This document shows, piece after piece, positions 27,198 through 35,199 of a stretch of DNA of 64,000 nucleotides (the first letter of the stretch is position 1; each line of letters begins with the position of its first letter). The notes below the pieces were generated by a model. The model made no database searches. It saw only the letters and a program-made list of their open reading frames with translations, and had not been told where the DNA came from. Both the position numbers and the translations under genes were made by a program. This DNA is from Rhodothalassiaceae bacterium (lineage in GTDB: Bacteria; Pseudomonadota; Alphaproteobacteria; Sphingomonadales; Rhodothalassiaceae), in NCBI GenBank assembly GCA_026004935.1, contig BPKC01000001.1, positions 1,961,491 through 2,025,490 on the forward strand, given 5' to 3'.

Positions 27198-28169
27198 ATG
27201 CGCCGCACCGTCATCGCTGGCACCGGCAGCTATCTGCCGCCGGCCGTCCTCACCAACCGGGACCTCGAGGAGCGCATCGACACCAGCGACGAATGGATCG
27301 TCGAGCGCACGGGCATCCGCCGCCGCCACGTGGCCGGCGAGGAAGAGACGACGGCCAGCATGGCGACGGAGGCGGGCCGCGCGGCGCTCGCGGCGGCCGG
27401 CTGGCCGGCGGCGAGCCTGGACGGCATCATCGTCGCCACGACGACGCCGGACTGGACGTTTCCCGCGGTCGCAACCCAGGTGCAGGCCGCGCTCGGCGCC
27501 GGCACCGGCTTCGCCTTCGACATCCAGGCGGTGTGCTCGGGCTTCGTCTACGCGCTGGCGACGGCGGACGCCTATGTCCGCGCGGGGCTGGCGGAGCGCC
27601 TGCTGGTGATCGGCGCGGAGACCTTCACGCGGCTGCTCGACTGGCAGGACCGCACCACCTGCGTGCTCTTCGGCGACGGCGCCGGGGCGGTGGTGGTGGA
27701 GGCGGCCGAGGGCACCGGCACCGCAGCCGATCGCGGCATGCTCGCCTGCCGCCTGCATGCCGACGGCCGCCTCGCCGAGCTGCTCAAGACGGACGGCGGG
27801 CCCGCCACCACCGGCACCGTCGGGCGCGTGCGCATGAAGGGGCGCGAGGTCTTCCGCCATGCCGTCCAGAATCTCGCGAGCGTGATGGAGGAGACGCTGG
27901 CCGAGGCCGGCGTGTCGCCGGAAGAGGTGGACTGGGTCATCCCCCACCAGGCCAACCGCCGCATCCTCGACGGCACGGCGAAAAAGCTCGGCATCGACCC
28001 CGAGAAGGTCATCGTCACCGTGGACGAGCATGCGAACACCTCCGCCGCCAGCGTGCCGCTCGCCCTCGATCAGGCCGTGCGCGACGGCCGCGTGCGGCCC
28101 GGCCAGCTGCTGCTGCTCGAGGCCATGGGCGGCGGCTTCACCTGGGGCGCCTGCCTCCTGCGCTTCTGA
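27198..28169 (+). CDS. fabH: 3-oxoacyl-ACP synthase III
   Basis: A 323-residue condensing enzyme that starts fatty-acid synthesis from acetyl-CoA and malonyl-ACP. The catalytic Cys is in [13 protein letters not shown] (near residue 113), His in [13 protein letters not shown] and Asn in [15 protein letters not shown], and the C-terminal [13 protein letters not shown] is typical. It is the last gene of the CBP3-DUF177-plsX-fabH run. In many relatives ihfA and a MerR-type gene follow; here a repeat array follows instead. Confidence 0.95.
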   Translation: MRRTVIAGTGSYLPPAVLTNRDLEERIDTSDEWIVERTGIRRRHVAGEEETTASMATEAGRAALAAAGWPAASLDGIIVATTTPDWTFPAVATQVQAALGAGTGFAFDIQAVCSGFVYALATADAYVRAGLAERLLVIGAETFTRLLDWQDRTTCVLFGDGAGAVVVEAAEGTGTAADRGMLACRLHADGRLAELLKTDGGPATTGTVGRVRMKGREVFRHAVQNLASVMEETLAEAGVSPEEVDWVIPHQANRRILDGTAKKLGIDPEKVIVTVDEHANTSAASVPLALDQAVRDGRVRPGQLLLLEAMGGGFTWGACLLRF

Positions 28170-29339
28170 CGCCGCCGCGCCGCGCCGCGCCGGTCGTCGG
28201 TCGTCGGTCATCGGTCGTCAGAGGCGGGCACCAAACCAGCGGGCGCCGCTCCCCCTCCTCGTCATTCGCCGCGAAAGCGGCGAATCCAGCCGCGAGGAGC
28301 GAGAGCGCCCGACGGTCGATGTTGGCCCGCTCTCCGCTGGATCCGCCGATCAAGTCGGCGGATGACGAGAGAGTAGTGCGTCGGCGGGTGACGTGGGAAG
28401 GTGCGCCCACGCCCGTGACGCTCCTCCCTTTGCGTCGTTCGCCGGCTTGACCGGCGAACCCATCAGGCGGCGACCACATCGCAAGCGCCGGGCGCTCGGC
28501 CCCGCCCGCGTCTGGATCCGCCGATCAAGTCGGCGGATGACGAGAGAGTAGTGCGTCGGCGGGTGACGTGGGAAGGTGCGCCCACGCCCGTGACGCTCCT
28601 CCCTTTGCGTCGTTCGCCGGCTTGACCGGCGAACCCATCAGGCGGCGACCACATCGCAAGCGCCGGGCGCTCGGCCCCGCCCGCGTCTGGATCCGCCGAT
28701 CAAGTCGGCGGATGACGAGAGAGTAGTGCGTCGGCGGGTGACGTGGGAAGGTGCGCCCACGCCCGTGACGCTCCTCCCTTTGCGTCGTTCGCCGGCTTGA
28801 CCGGCGAACCCAGCCGGCTGTGGAGCATCCCCAGCGCTGGTGATTGGCCACGCTTCCCCCTGGACCCGGTGGTCACGCCGGCGGGTGACGTCCCCTTTTT
28901 CGTCATTCGCCGCGAAAGCGGCGAATCCAGCCGCCACCGGGGACGATCGCGGCTCTTGAGGCTGCTCGGCTTCCGGCTGGACCCGCCGGTCACGCCGGCG
29001 GGTGACGTCCCCTTTTTCGTCATTCGCCGCGAAAGCGGCGAATCCAGCCGCCACCGGGGACGATCGCGGCTCTTGAGGCTGCTCGGCTTCCGGCTGGACC
29101 CGCCGGTCACGCCGGCGGGTGACAAAGCGAGTGTGGGCCGGCAACTGACGATGGAACGTGCGCAGCGGCCGGTGATGCGGAAACGAGGCACCCGCACGGG
29201 GACGAGGGCGGATGCGGGCACCCCCGGGGACCCGTGCAGGCGGCGGCGGTTGCAATCGCCGCCCGCATCCGCCACATGGCAGGCGGTCGGGCGCGCGCGG
29301 CGGCGTGGACCGCAGGCGGCCGCAAGGCGGACGGAGCGC
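28170..29339. repeat. Intergenic palindrome array R4 (about 12 full elements)
   Basis: It opens with a heptamer tract at 28191-28218, then D, B and C elements. A 175-bp unit (B hairpin, half-element, C hairpin, spacer) starts at 28337, 28512 and 28687. A second 117-bp unit (A hairpin with loop TCACG, then D hairpin) starts at 28860, 28977 and 29094. The A element at 28860 is degenerate in one arm. From 29125 to 29339 I see neither repeats nor a convincing gene. Confidence 0.92.
28191..28218. repeat. Heptamer tract (4 units) at the edge of array R4
   Basis: Units CGGTCGT CGGTCGT then CGGTCAT and CGGTCGT, directly after the fabH stop. On the other strand they fit YGRYGAC like the tracts in arrays R2 and R3. 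Confidence 0.75.
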
Positions 29340-30029
29340 ATGTTCAACGTCGTCACCTACAACATCCACAGCGCCGTCGGCATCGACCGCCGCTTCGATC
29401 CGGACCGCGTGGTGCGCGTGCTCCGGCGCTGCGAGGCGCCGGTGATCGCGCTCCAGGAGGTGGGGTGGCATCACCGCGGCAAACGCCACTTCGACCAGTT
29501 CGCCTTCTACGCCGAGGAACTCGGCATGACCTGCATCGAAGGCCCGACCAAGAACCACGCCCACGCCCATTTCGGCAATGCGGTGCTGACGACCTTTCCC
29601 GTCCGGCGCCGGGCGATCGTCGATCTCACCGTGCCGCTGGAGCTGCCGCGCGGCGCGATCATCGCCGAAATCCTGGGGCCGGCGGGGCCGTTCACCCTGA
29701 TCAACATGCATCTGGGGCTGACGGCCTTCCACCGCCGCGCCCAGCTGCGCCGCCTGATGCCCCATCTTGCCGGCTGGAAGCCGCCCTTCATCATCTGCGG
29801 CGACTACAACAGCTGGAAGCTCACCGCCCGCACCCAGCGCCTGCTCGCGCGGCTTGCACCGGACGCGACCCGGCTGCCGAGCTTTCGCGCCCCCTTCGCC
29901 CGCATTCCCATCGACCGCGTGCAGGTGAGCCCGGAATTCCGGCTGCTCAAGGCCTGGCGCCCCGAAGACCGCGACTGCCTGCTCGCAAGCGACCATCTGC
30001 CGGTGGTCGCGACCGTCGCGTCCGGATGA
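29340..30029 (+). CDS. Endonuclease/exonuclease/phosphatase (EEP) fold protein
   Basis: A 229-residue hydrolase from the ATG at 29340. All five EEP signatures are present: TYNIHSAVG, the metal-binding Glu in VIALQEVGW, NMHLGL, the GDYNSW loop with catalytic Asp and Asn, and the C-terminal SDHLPVVA. No signal peptide is visible, so it is probably cytoplasmic. Relatives include DNA repair nucleases and phosphodiesterases; the short length without extra domains does not allow a finer call. In-frame sequence upstream of the chosen start is repeat DNA. Confidence 0.85.
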   Translation: MFNVVTYNIHSAVGIDRRFDPDRVVRVLRRCEAPVIALQEVGWHHRGKRHFDQFAFYAEELGMTCIEGPTKNHAHAHFGNAVLTTFPVRRRAIVDLTVPLELPRGAIIAEILGPAGPFTLINMHLGLTAFHRRAQLRRLMPHLAGWKPPFIICGDYNSWKLTARTQRLLARLAPDATRLPSFRAPFARIPIDRVQVSPEFRLLKAWRPEDRDCLLASDHLPVVATVASG

Positions 30030-30112
30030 GCGATCGCGGCGCTGCGCCGCGTTCCGCCGCCGGCGGAAACATGCGGCGCGCCTGCCGTCCGAATTCCGTT
30101 TCCGCCTGCGAT

Positions 30113-30126
30113 TTGATCTCGATCAA
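30113..30126 (+). promoter_or_regulatory. FNR/Anr/Nnr-type binding site upstream of the outer-membrane barrel gene
   Basis: TTGATCTCGATCAA is an exact match to the FNR-family palindrome TTGAT-N4-ATCAA. It lies about 100 bases before the ATG at 30226, which suits an activator site. It predicts induction when oxygen is low or, if an Nnr-type protein uses it, when nitric oxide is present. Confidence 0.8.
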
Positions 30127-30225
30127 AGCGCATGCCATCCGCCCGCCCGAGGAGACACCGGCCGGCCGCCCGCGAACATCCCGGTGCGGGGGCCGCGGAT
30201 GCAGTCGGATGGATGGGAAGGCGCC

Positions 30226-31500
30226 ATGGACAGCAGGAAGATTACCGCAGGGTTTCTCGCAGCCGGGCGCAAGCTGAGGGTGGCGGGCCTTGCGCTGGCC
30301 GTTGCGCTTGCCGGCACGGCCGCGCGCGCCGAGGAGGCGGGCCCGGGAGCCGATTTCGGCTGGCTCAAGGACCGGCTCTCTCTGTTCGGCTCGCTGCACT
30401 ACCGCTACGAATTCGTGGACCAGGACGGCGTCGCGCGCAAGGCCAACGCCTCGACCCTGCGCAGCCGGCTCGGGGCGAAGCTCGCCCTCGCACACGGGCT
30501 GACATTCACCGTAGAGGGCGAGGACGTCCTGCATCTCGGGCCCGAGCATTTCAACGATACGGTCAACGGCCGCACGGCCTTCCCGGTCGTCGCCGACCCG
30601 CAGGATCTCGTGCTGAACCGCGTCTTCGGCACCTGGCGCGCCAAGGACTGGCTCGCCGTCGACGCCGGCCGTCAGGCCGTCAATCTGGACAACCAGCGAT
30701 TCATCGGCTCCGTCGGCTGGCGCCAGAACGACCAGACGATGGACACCGCGGGCCTCACCCTGACGCCCGTCGAAGGCGTGCGGGTCGAGGCGCGCTACGT
30801 GTGGCGCGTCAACCGGATCTTCGGCCCCGATTCGCCGCAGGGCGTGTGGTCCAACAACGACATCGTGATCCTCAACGGCCGCGCGCGGCTCGGGGAGTTC
30901 GGCGAATTCGGAGCCTACGGCTACCTCCTCGACATCCCAAACGCTCCCGCTGCCTCCTCCCAGACCTACGGCCTCAGGTTCAAGGGAAAGCGCAACTTGG
31001 TGGCGGCCGTCGAGCTGCTCTACTGGCTCGAATATGCGCATCAGAGCGACTACGGCGCCAATTCCGCCCGATTCGGTCTTGACTACTGGAGGGCCGAAAC
31101 GGGACTGGCCGCCCGGGGCGTGTCGCTCAAGATCGGCTTCGAGCGGCTGGAGGGGCGCGACGGCATCGCCTTCCAGACGCCGCTTGCCACCCTTCATGCC
31201 CAGAACGGCTGGGCGGACAAGTTTCTGACGATCCCGCCCGCAGGTCTCGAGGACCGCTATCTCGACCTCCTCTGGCGGCCGCGGACGCAATCCTGGCTGA
31301 AGGATCTGACCGCGCGCTTCGTCTATCACGACTTTGACGCCGACCGCGGCGGGGCCACTTACGGCCGGGAGTATGACGCCCTGCTCCACTGGCGGACGCC
31401 GTGGAAGGTGACGCTGACGGCCAAGCTCGCCCGCTACGAGGCGCGCAGCTTTTCGCGGGACACGACGAAGTTCTGGCTGATGCTCGAGACGGCCTTCTAG
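30226..31500 (+). CDS. Outer-membrane beta-barrel protein (porin / alginate-export-like)
   Basis: A 424-residue exported protein. The signal peptide ends near GTAARAEE. The mature protein is built of alternating strands (for example FGSLHYRYEFVD, GLTFTVEGEDVLHLG, GVRVEARYVWRVNRIFG) and ends in Phe, as outer-membrane barrels do. It resembles the alginate-export/AlgE-like porin family. The exact FNR-type box upstream and the nar genes downstream suggest a channel used during nitrate respiration, perhaps for nitrate or nitrite; that is inference from context only. Confidence 0.75.
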   Translation: MDSRKITAGFLAAGRKLRVAGLALAVALAGTAARAEEAGPGADFGWLKDRLSLFGSLHYRYEFVDQDGVARKANASTLRSRLGAKLALAHGLTFTVEGEDVLHLGPEHFNDTVNGRTAFPVVADPQDLVLNRVFGTWRAKDWLAVDAGRQAVNLDNQRFIGSVGWRQNDQTMDTAGLTLTPVEGVRVEARYVWRVNRIFGPDSPQGVWSNNDIVILNGRARLGEFGEFGAYGYLLDIPNAPAASSQTYGLRFKGKRNLVAAVELLYWLEYAHQSDYGANSARFGLDYWRAETGLAARGVSLKIGFERLEGRDGIAFQTPLATLHAQNGWADKFLTIPPAGLEDRYLDLLWRPRTQSWLKDLTARFVYHDFDADRGGATYGREYDALLHWRTPWKVTLTAKLARYEARSFSRDTTKFWLMLETAF

Positions 31501-31544
31501 GGCGAACGGCGGCGGCGGGGCGGATGCGGAGGCGGAGGCGGCGC

Positions 31545-32162
31545 ATGGCCCCGGCCCTCGGGGCGCTCATTCTCGCGGGCGGCCGCTCCAGGCGGATGGA
31601 GCGGGACAAGGCGCTGCTCGTCTGGCGGGGCCGCACGCTTCTCGATCACGCCCACGACCTCGCCGCCGCCATGGGGGCCGCCCCGATTCTGCTGTCCGGC
31701 CGGCCCGGCGGTCTGCCGGATCCCGTGCCGGACCTCGGGCCGATCGGCGGCGTCCTCTCGCTCGCCCGCCACTGGCGGACGCGGCGACAGGCCCTGCCGG
31801 CACGCTGGCTTCTTCTGCCGGTCGACATGCCGGCTCTCGATGTGGCGGCGCTTGCCCCCCTGCTCGCGGATGGCGTCGAGCCGGTCACCCATTACGCGGG
31901 CCGGCCGCTGCCGGCCGTGCTGCGCCTCGGCTCCGGCGGCGCGGAGGCGATCATCGAGGCGATCGAGGGTGCCGTCCTGGCGGTGCCAGCGGAGGACGAC
32001 GGGCGGGCCGGCCGACGACTTTCCCTGCACCGGCTCTGGGCCAGACTGGGAGCCCCTGCTCTGCCTCTCGCCGCCGAGCTCGAGGAAGCGTTCTGCAACA
32101 TCAACACGCCCGCCGAATGGACCCGCTTTCTGAGCCGGCACGGCGACGCGCCCCACACCTGA
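31545..32162 (+). CDS. mobA: Molybdenum cofactor guanylyltransferase MobA
   Basis: A 205-residue nucleotidyltransferase that joins GMP to molybdopterin to give the MGD cofactor of NarG. The N-terminal signature LGALILAGGRSRRMERDKALL is clear, although the Gly usual after Arg-Met is Glu here. LLPVDMPAL carries the metal-binding Asp, and the C-terminal NINTPAEW is typical. The ATG at 31545 has GGAGGCGG upstream; an earlier in-frame ATG at 31524 is less likely. Its place before narK-narGHJI matches its role. Confidence 0.88.
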   Translation: MAPALGALILAGGRSRRMERDKALLVWRGRTLLDHAHDLAAAMGAAPILLSGRPGGLPDPVPDLGPIGGVLSLARHWRTRRQALPARWLLLPVDMPALDVAALAPLLADGVEPVTHYAGRPLPAVLRLGSGGAEAIIEAIEGAVLAVPAEDDGRAGRRLSLHRLWARLGAPALPLAAELEEAFCNINTPAEWTRFLSRHGDAPHT

Positions 32163-32189
32163 CCGCGCCCCGGCAAAAAATGTCCGCCC

Positions 32190-32203
32190 TTGATCTGGAT
32201 CAA
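32190..32203 (+). promoter_or_regulatory. FNR/Anr-type binding site of the nar operon
   Basis: TTGATCTGGATCAA is again an exact TTGAT-N4-ATCAA palindrome, 75 bases before the narK1 ATG. A promoter activated from about -41 would start transcription near 32238. No other such site is apparent before narK2 or narG, so this probably drives the whole narK1K2GHJI operon. Confidence 0.85.
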
Positions 32204-32277
32204 TCCCCACGTCGCGCCGGCATGCCAGAGGCACACCGGCTGCGGCCGCCGAATCGGTTGGTGAAAGGAGCCGGACA

Positions 32278-33642
32278 ATGCACAATCTGGACGGCGTGAC
32301 GCCCCGCAAGCAGCAGCGCATCCTGGGGATGAGCACCTTCGCCTTCACCGTCTGCTTCGCGGTGTGGACCATCTTCTCGATCATCGGCCTGCGCATCAAG
32401 CAGGAACTCGGCCTCAACGACACCGAGTTCGGCATCCTTGTCGCAACGCCCGTGCTCACGGGCTCGCTGAGCCGCATATTCCTCGGCATCTGGACCGACC
32501 AGTACGGTGGACGCCTCGTCTACACGACTCTGATGGTCGCCACCTCGGTTGCGGTCTGGCTGCTGGCCACCGTCGAGACCTATCCAATGTTCCTGCTCGC
32601 GGCGCTCGGGGTCGGCCTTGCGGGCGGGTCCTTTGCCGTGGGCATCGCCTATGTCTCGCGCTGGTACGAGCGCGAGCGCCAGGGCACGGCGCTCGGCATC
32701 TTCGGCATGGGCAACGTCGGCGCAGCCGTGACCAATTTCGGCGCCCCCTTCCTCGTCGTGGCCTTCGGCTGGGAGCGGACCGCGCAGATCTACGCGCTGG
32801 TGCTGCTCACGACCGCGGTCCTCTTCTGGCTGCTCACCGAGGACGATCCGGTGACCGCCGAGCGCAAGAGAAAGGGCGAGCGCCCCGCCCCGGCCTGGAT
32901 GCAGCTCACTCCCCTGAAGCGCCTGCAGGTGTGGAGGTTTTCGCTTTACTACTTCTTCGTCTTCGGCGGCTTCGTCGCACTCGCCCTGTGGCTGCCCCGC
33001 TTCTATGTGGGCGCCTACGGGCTCGACATCAAAACGGCCGGCATGCTGGCGGCCGCCTATTCCCTGCCGGGCAGCGTCTTCCGGGCGCTGGGGGGCTGGC
33101 TGTCCGACCGCTACGGGGCGCGCGCGGTGATGTACTGGACCTTCATCGCCTCGGTCGCCATCTGCTTCGTGCTCAGCTATCCGGCCACCGACTACACCGT
33201 CCACGGCATCGAGGGGCCGATCCAGTTCACCATCGCCTGGCCGCTGTGGTTCGTGGTGAAGCTCACCATCGTGCTCGGTTTCTTCATGTCACTCGGCAAG
33301 GCGGCCGTCTACAAGCACATCCCCGTCTATTACCCCGATCACGTCGGTTCCGTGGGCGGACTCGTCGGCATGATCGGCGGTCTTGGCGGCTTTTTCCTGC
33401 CGATCGCCTTCGGGGCCATGAACGACCTCGTGGGCGTGTGGACGAGCTGCTTCATGCTGCTGTTCGCGCTCGTCGCCGTGGCGCTCACCTGGATGCACTT
33501 CGCCATTCGACGGATGGAGCGCAAGGCGCTCGCCGAACAGCTTGAACAGCTTCCCGAGCTGCCCGAGCTCCAGCAGCTCCACGGACCCGAGCAGGCGGCG
33601 GCCATCCGGCGGGCGACCGCGGCTGCCCACGCCGCCAAGTGA
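32278..33642 (+). CDS. narK: Nitrate/nitrite transporter, MFS (NarK1 type)
   Basis: A 454-residue carrier with 12 hydrophobic helices. Conserved nitrate-porter features are FAVWTIFSIIGLRIKQELGL in the first helix region, the MFS loop GIWTDQYGGRL, and the glycine-rich signature GLAGGSFAVGIAYVSRWY. The first of two NarK proteins in a row, as in denitrifiers where NarK1 is a proton-nitrate symporter and NarK2 an antiporter. The last 45 residues form a Leu/Gln/Glu-rich amphipathic tail. Regulated from the FNR-type box upstream. Confidence 0.92.
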   Translation: MHNLDGVTPRKQQRILGMSTFAFTVCFAVWTIFSIIGLRIKQELGLNDTEFGILVATPVLTGSLSRIFLGIWTDQYGGRLVYTTLMVATSVAVWLLATVETYPMFLLAALGVGLAGGSFAVGIAYVSRWYERERQGTALGIFGMGNVGAAVTNFGAPFLVVAFGWERTAQIYALVLLTTAVLFWLLTEDDPVTAERKRKGERPAPAWMQLTPLKRLQVWRFSLYYFFVFGGFVALALWLPRFYVGAYGLDIKTAGMLAAAYSLPGSVFRALGGWLSDRYGARAVMYWTFIASVAICFVLSYPATDYTVHGIEGPIQFTIAWPLWFVVKLTIVLGFFMSLGKAAVYKHIPVYYPDHVGSVGGLVGMIGGLGGFFLPIAFGAMNDLVGVWTSCFMLLFALVAVALTWMHFAIRRMERKALAEQLEQLPELPELQQLHGPEQAAAIRRATAAAHAAK

Positions 33643-33647
33643 ACACT

Positions 33648-33685
33648 GCCGTCGGCGGGCCCATTCACGACGGCCCGCCGGCGGC
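33648..33685. terminator. Stable hairpin between narK1 and narK2
   Basis: A 14-base-pair stem with one G-U pair begins 5 bases after the narK1 stop. The perfect inner part has arms CGGCGGGCC (33653-33661) and GGCCCGCCG (33672-33680) around a 10-base loop. No T-run follows, so an mRNA-stabilising or attenuating role is more likely than full termination, given the genes downstream. Confidence 0.5.
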
Positions 33686-33754
33686 TTCCCGGCCCCATGC
33701 GCATGACCGGGACCGCAGATTTGAGCGACGGACAAATCGACAGGAGTGGATGAC

Positions 33755-35158
33755 ATGAATGCGGAAACCTCCACGGCCGCGACCGCCCGCCCGGGTTCCC
33801 ATGTCCTCGTCGACTGGCGCCCGGACGACCCCGTCTTCTGGGAAAGCACCGGCCGCCGGATCGCCCGCCGCAATCTCTGGATTTCGGTTTTCTGCCTGCT
33901 GCTGTCGTTCGCGGTGTGGATGGTCTGGTCGGTGGTGGCGGCGAAGCTGCCGGCGATCGGATTCACCTATTCCACGAACCAGCTCTTCTGGCTGGCGGCG
34001 CTGCCGGGACTGTCGGGCGCGACCCTTCGGATCTTCTACTCCTTCATGGTGCCGATCTTCGGCGGGCGGAAATGGACGGTGATCACCACCGCCTCCCTGC
34101 TTCTGCCCGCCATCGGCATCGGGCTCGCCGTCCAGAATCCCGAAACCCCCTACTGGCTGTTCCTGCTGCTGGCCCTTCTATGTGGTTTCGGGGGCGGCAA
34201 TTTCGCGTCCTCCATGGCGAACATATCCTTCTTCTTTCCGGCAAAGGAGAAGGGACACGCGCTGGCTCTGAACGCCGGTCTGGGCAACGCCGGAGTGAGC
34301 GTGATGCAGTTCGTGGTGCCGCTCGTGATCACCACGAGCGTGTTCGGCACGATCGGAGGCGAGCCTCAGGTGCTTTCCGACGGTGGCCGCATCTGGCTCC
34401 AGAACGCCGGCTTCATCTGGGTGCCCTTCCTGCTGATCGGGACGATCGCCGCCTGGTTCGGCATGAACGACATCGCGAGCGCGCGCGCGTCGTTCAAGGA
34501 GCAAGCGATCATCTTCAAGCGCAAGCACACCTGGATCATGAGCTGGCTCTATACGGGCACATTCGGATCCTTCATCGGCTATTCGGCGGGCTTCCCCCTT
34601 CTTGCCAAGACGCAGTTTCCGGAGGTCGACTCCCTGCAGTTCGTGTTTCTCGGCCCACTGATCGGCGCGCTCTCGCGCGCGGCGACCGGATGGATCTCCG
34701 ACCGCTACGGCGGCGGGAGGGTCACCTTCTGGGTCTTCCTGGTGATGATCGCGGGCGTGGCCGGCGTGCTCTACTTCCTCGGCGTCAAGGACCAGCCGGG
34801 CGCATTCTGGGGCTTCTTCGCGATGTTCATGCTGCTGTTCTTCGCGACGGGGGTCGGCAACGCGTCCACCTTCCAGATGATCCCGATCATCATGCGCAAG
34901 GAAGTCGCCCGCCTGATGCCCGAGCTGAGCGAGGCCCAGCGCATCCGCCAGGCGGAAAAGGAGGCCGCCGCGATCATCGGCTTCACCTCGGCCGTCGCCG
35001 CCTATGGCGCCTTTTTCATTCCCAAGGCCTACGGCACCTCGATCGCGCTGACCGGCGGACCGGAAGCGGCGCTGTGGGTCTTTCTGGGGTTCTACGCGAC
35101 CTGCGTTTTCATGACCTGGTGGTACTACACGCGGCGAAACGCTCCCGTGCCGTGCTGA
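33755..35158 (+). CDS. narK: Nitrate/nitrite antiporter, MFS (NarK2 type)
   Basis: A 467-residue carrier with about 12 helices. The ATG at 33755 has AGGAG eight bases upstream. The nitrate-signature regions are GLSGATLRIFYSFMVPIFGG and the glycine-rich CGFGGGNFASSMANISFFFP followed by ALALNAGLGNAGVSVMQ, which are typical of the NarK2 (nitrate/nitrite exchange) group. It differs clearly from the narK1 product, so the pair is not a recent duplication. narG follows after 41 bases. Confidence 0.92.
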   Translation: MNAETSTAATARPGSHVLVDWRPDDPVFWESTGRRIARRNLWISVFCLLLSFAVWMVWSVVAAKLPAIGFTYSTNQLFWLAALPGLSGATLRIFYSFMVPIFGGRKWTVITTASLLLPAIGIGLAVQNPETPYWLFLLLALLCGFGGGNFASSMANISFFFPAKEKGHALALNAGLGNAGVSVMQFVVPLVITTSVFGTIGGEPQVLSDGGRIWLQNAGFIWVPFLLIGTIAAWFGMNDIASARASFKEQAIIFKRKHTWIMSWLYTGTFGSFIGYSAGFPLLAKTQFPEVDSLQFVFLGPLIGALSRAATGWISDRYGGGRVTFWVFLVMIAGVAGVLYFLGVKDQPGAFWGFFAMFMLLFFATGVGNASTFQMIPIIMRKEVARLMPELSEAQRIRQAEKEAAAIIGFTSAVAAYGAFFIPKAYGTSIALTGGPEAALWVFLGFYATCVFMTWWYYTRRNAPVPC

Positions 35159-35199
35159 GGGTTGGCCGCTGAAACGCGAGACTGGCAGGAGACCGCAAG

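Noticed and set aside
28743-29339. Long N-terminal extension of the EEP protein
   Set aside because: The extension is made of hairpin-element sequence; the conserved fold starts right after the ATG at 29340.
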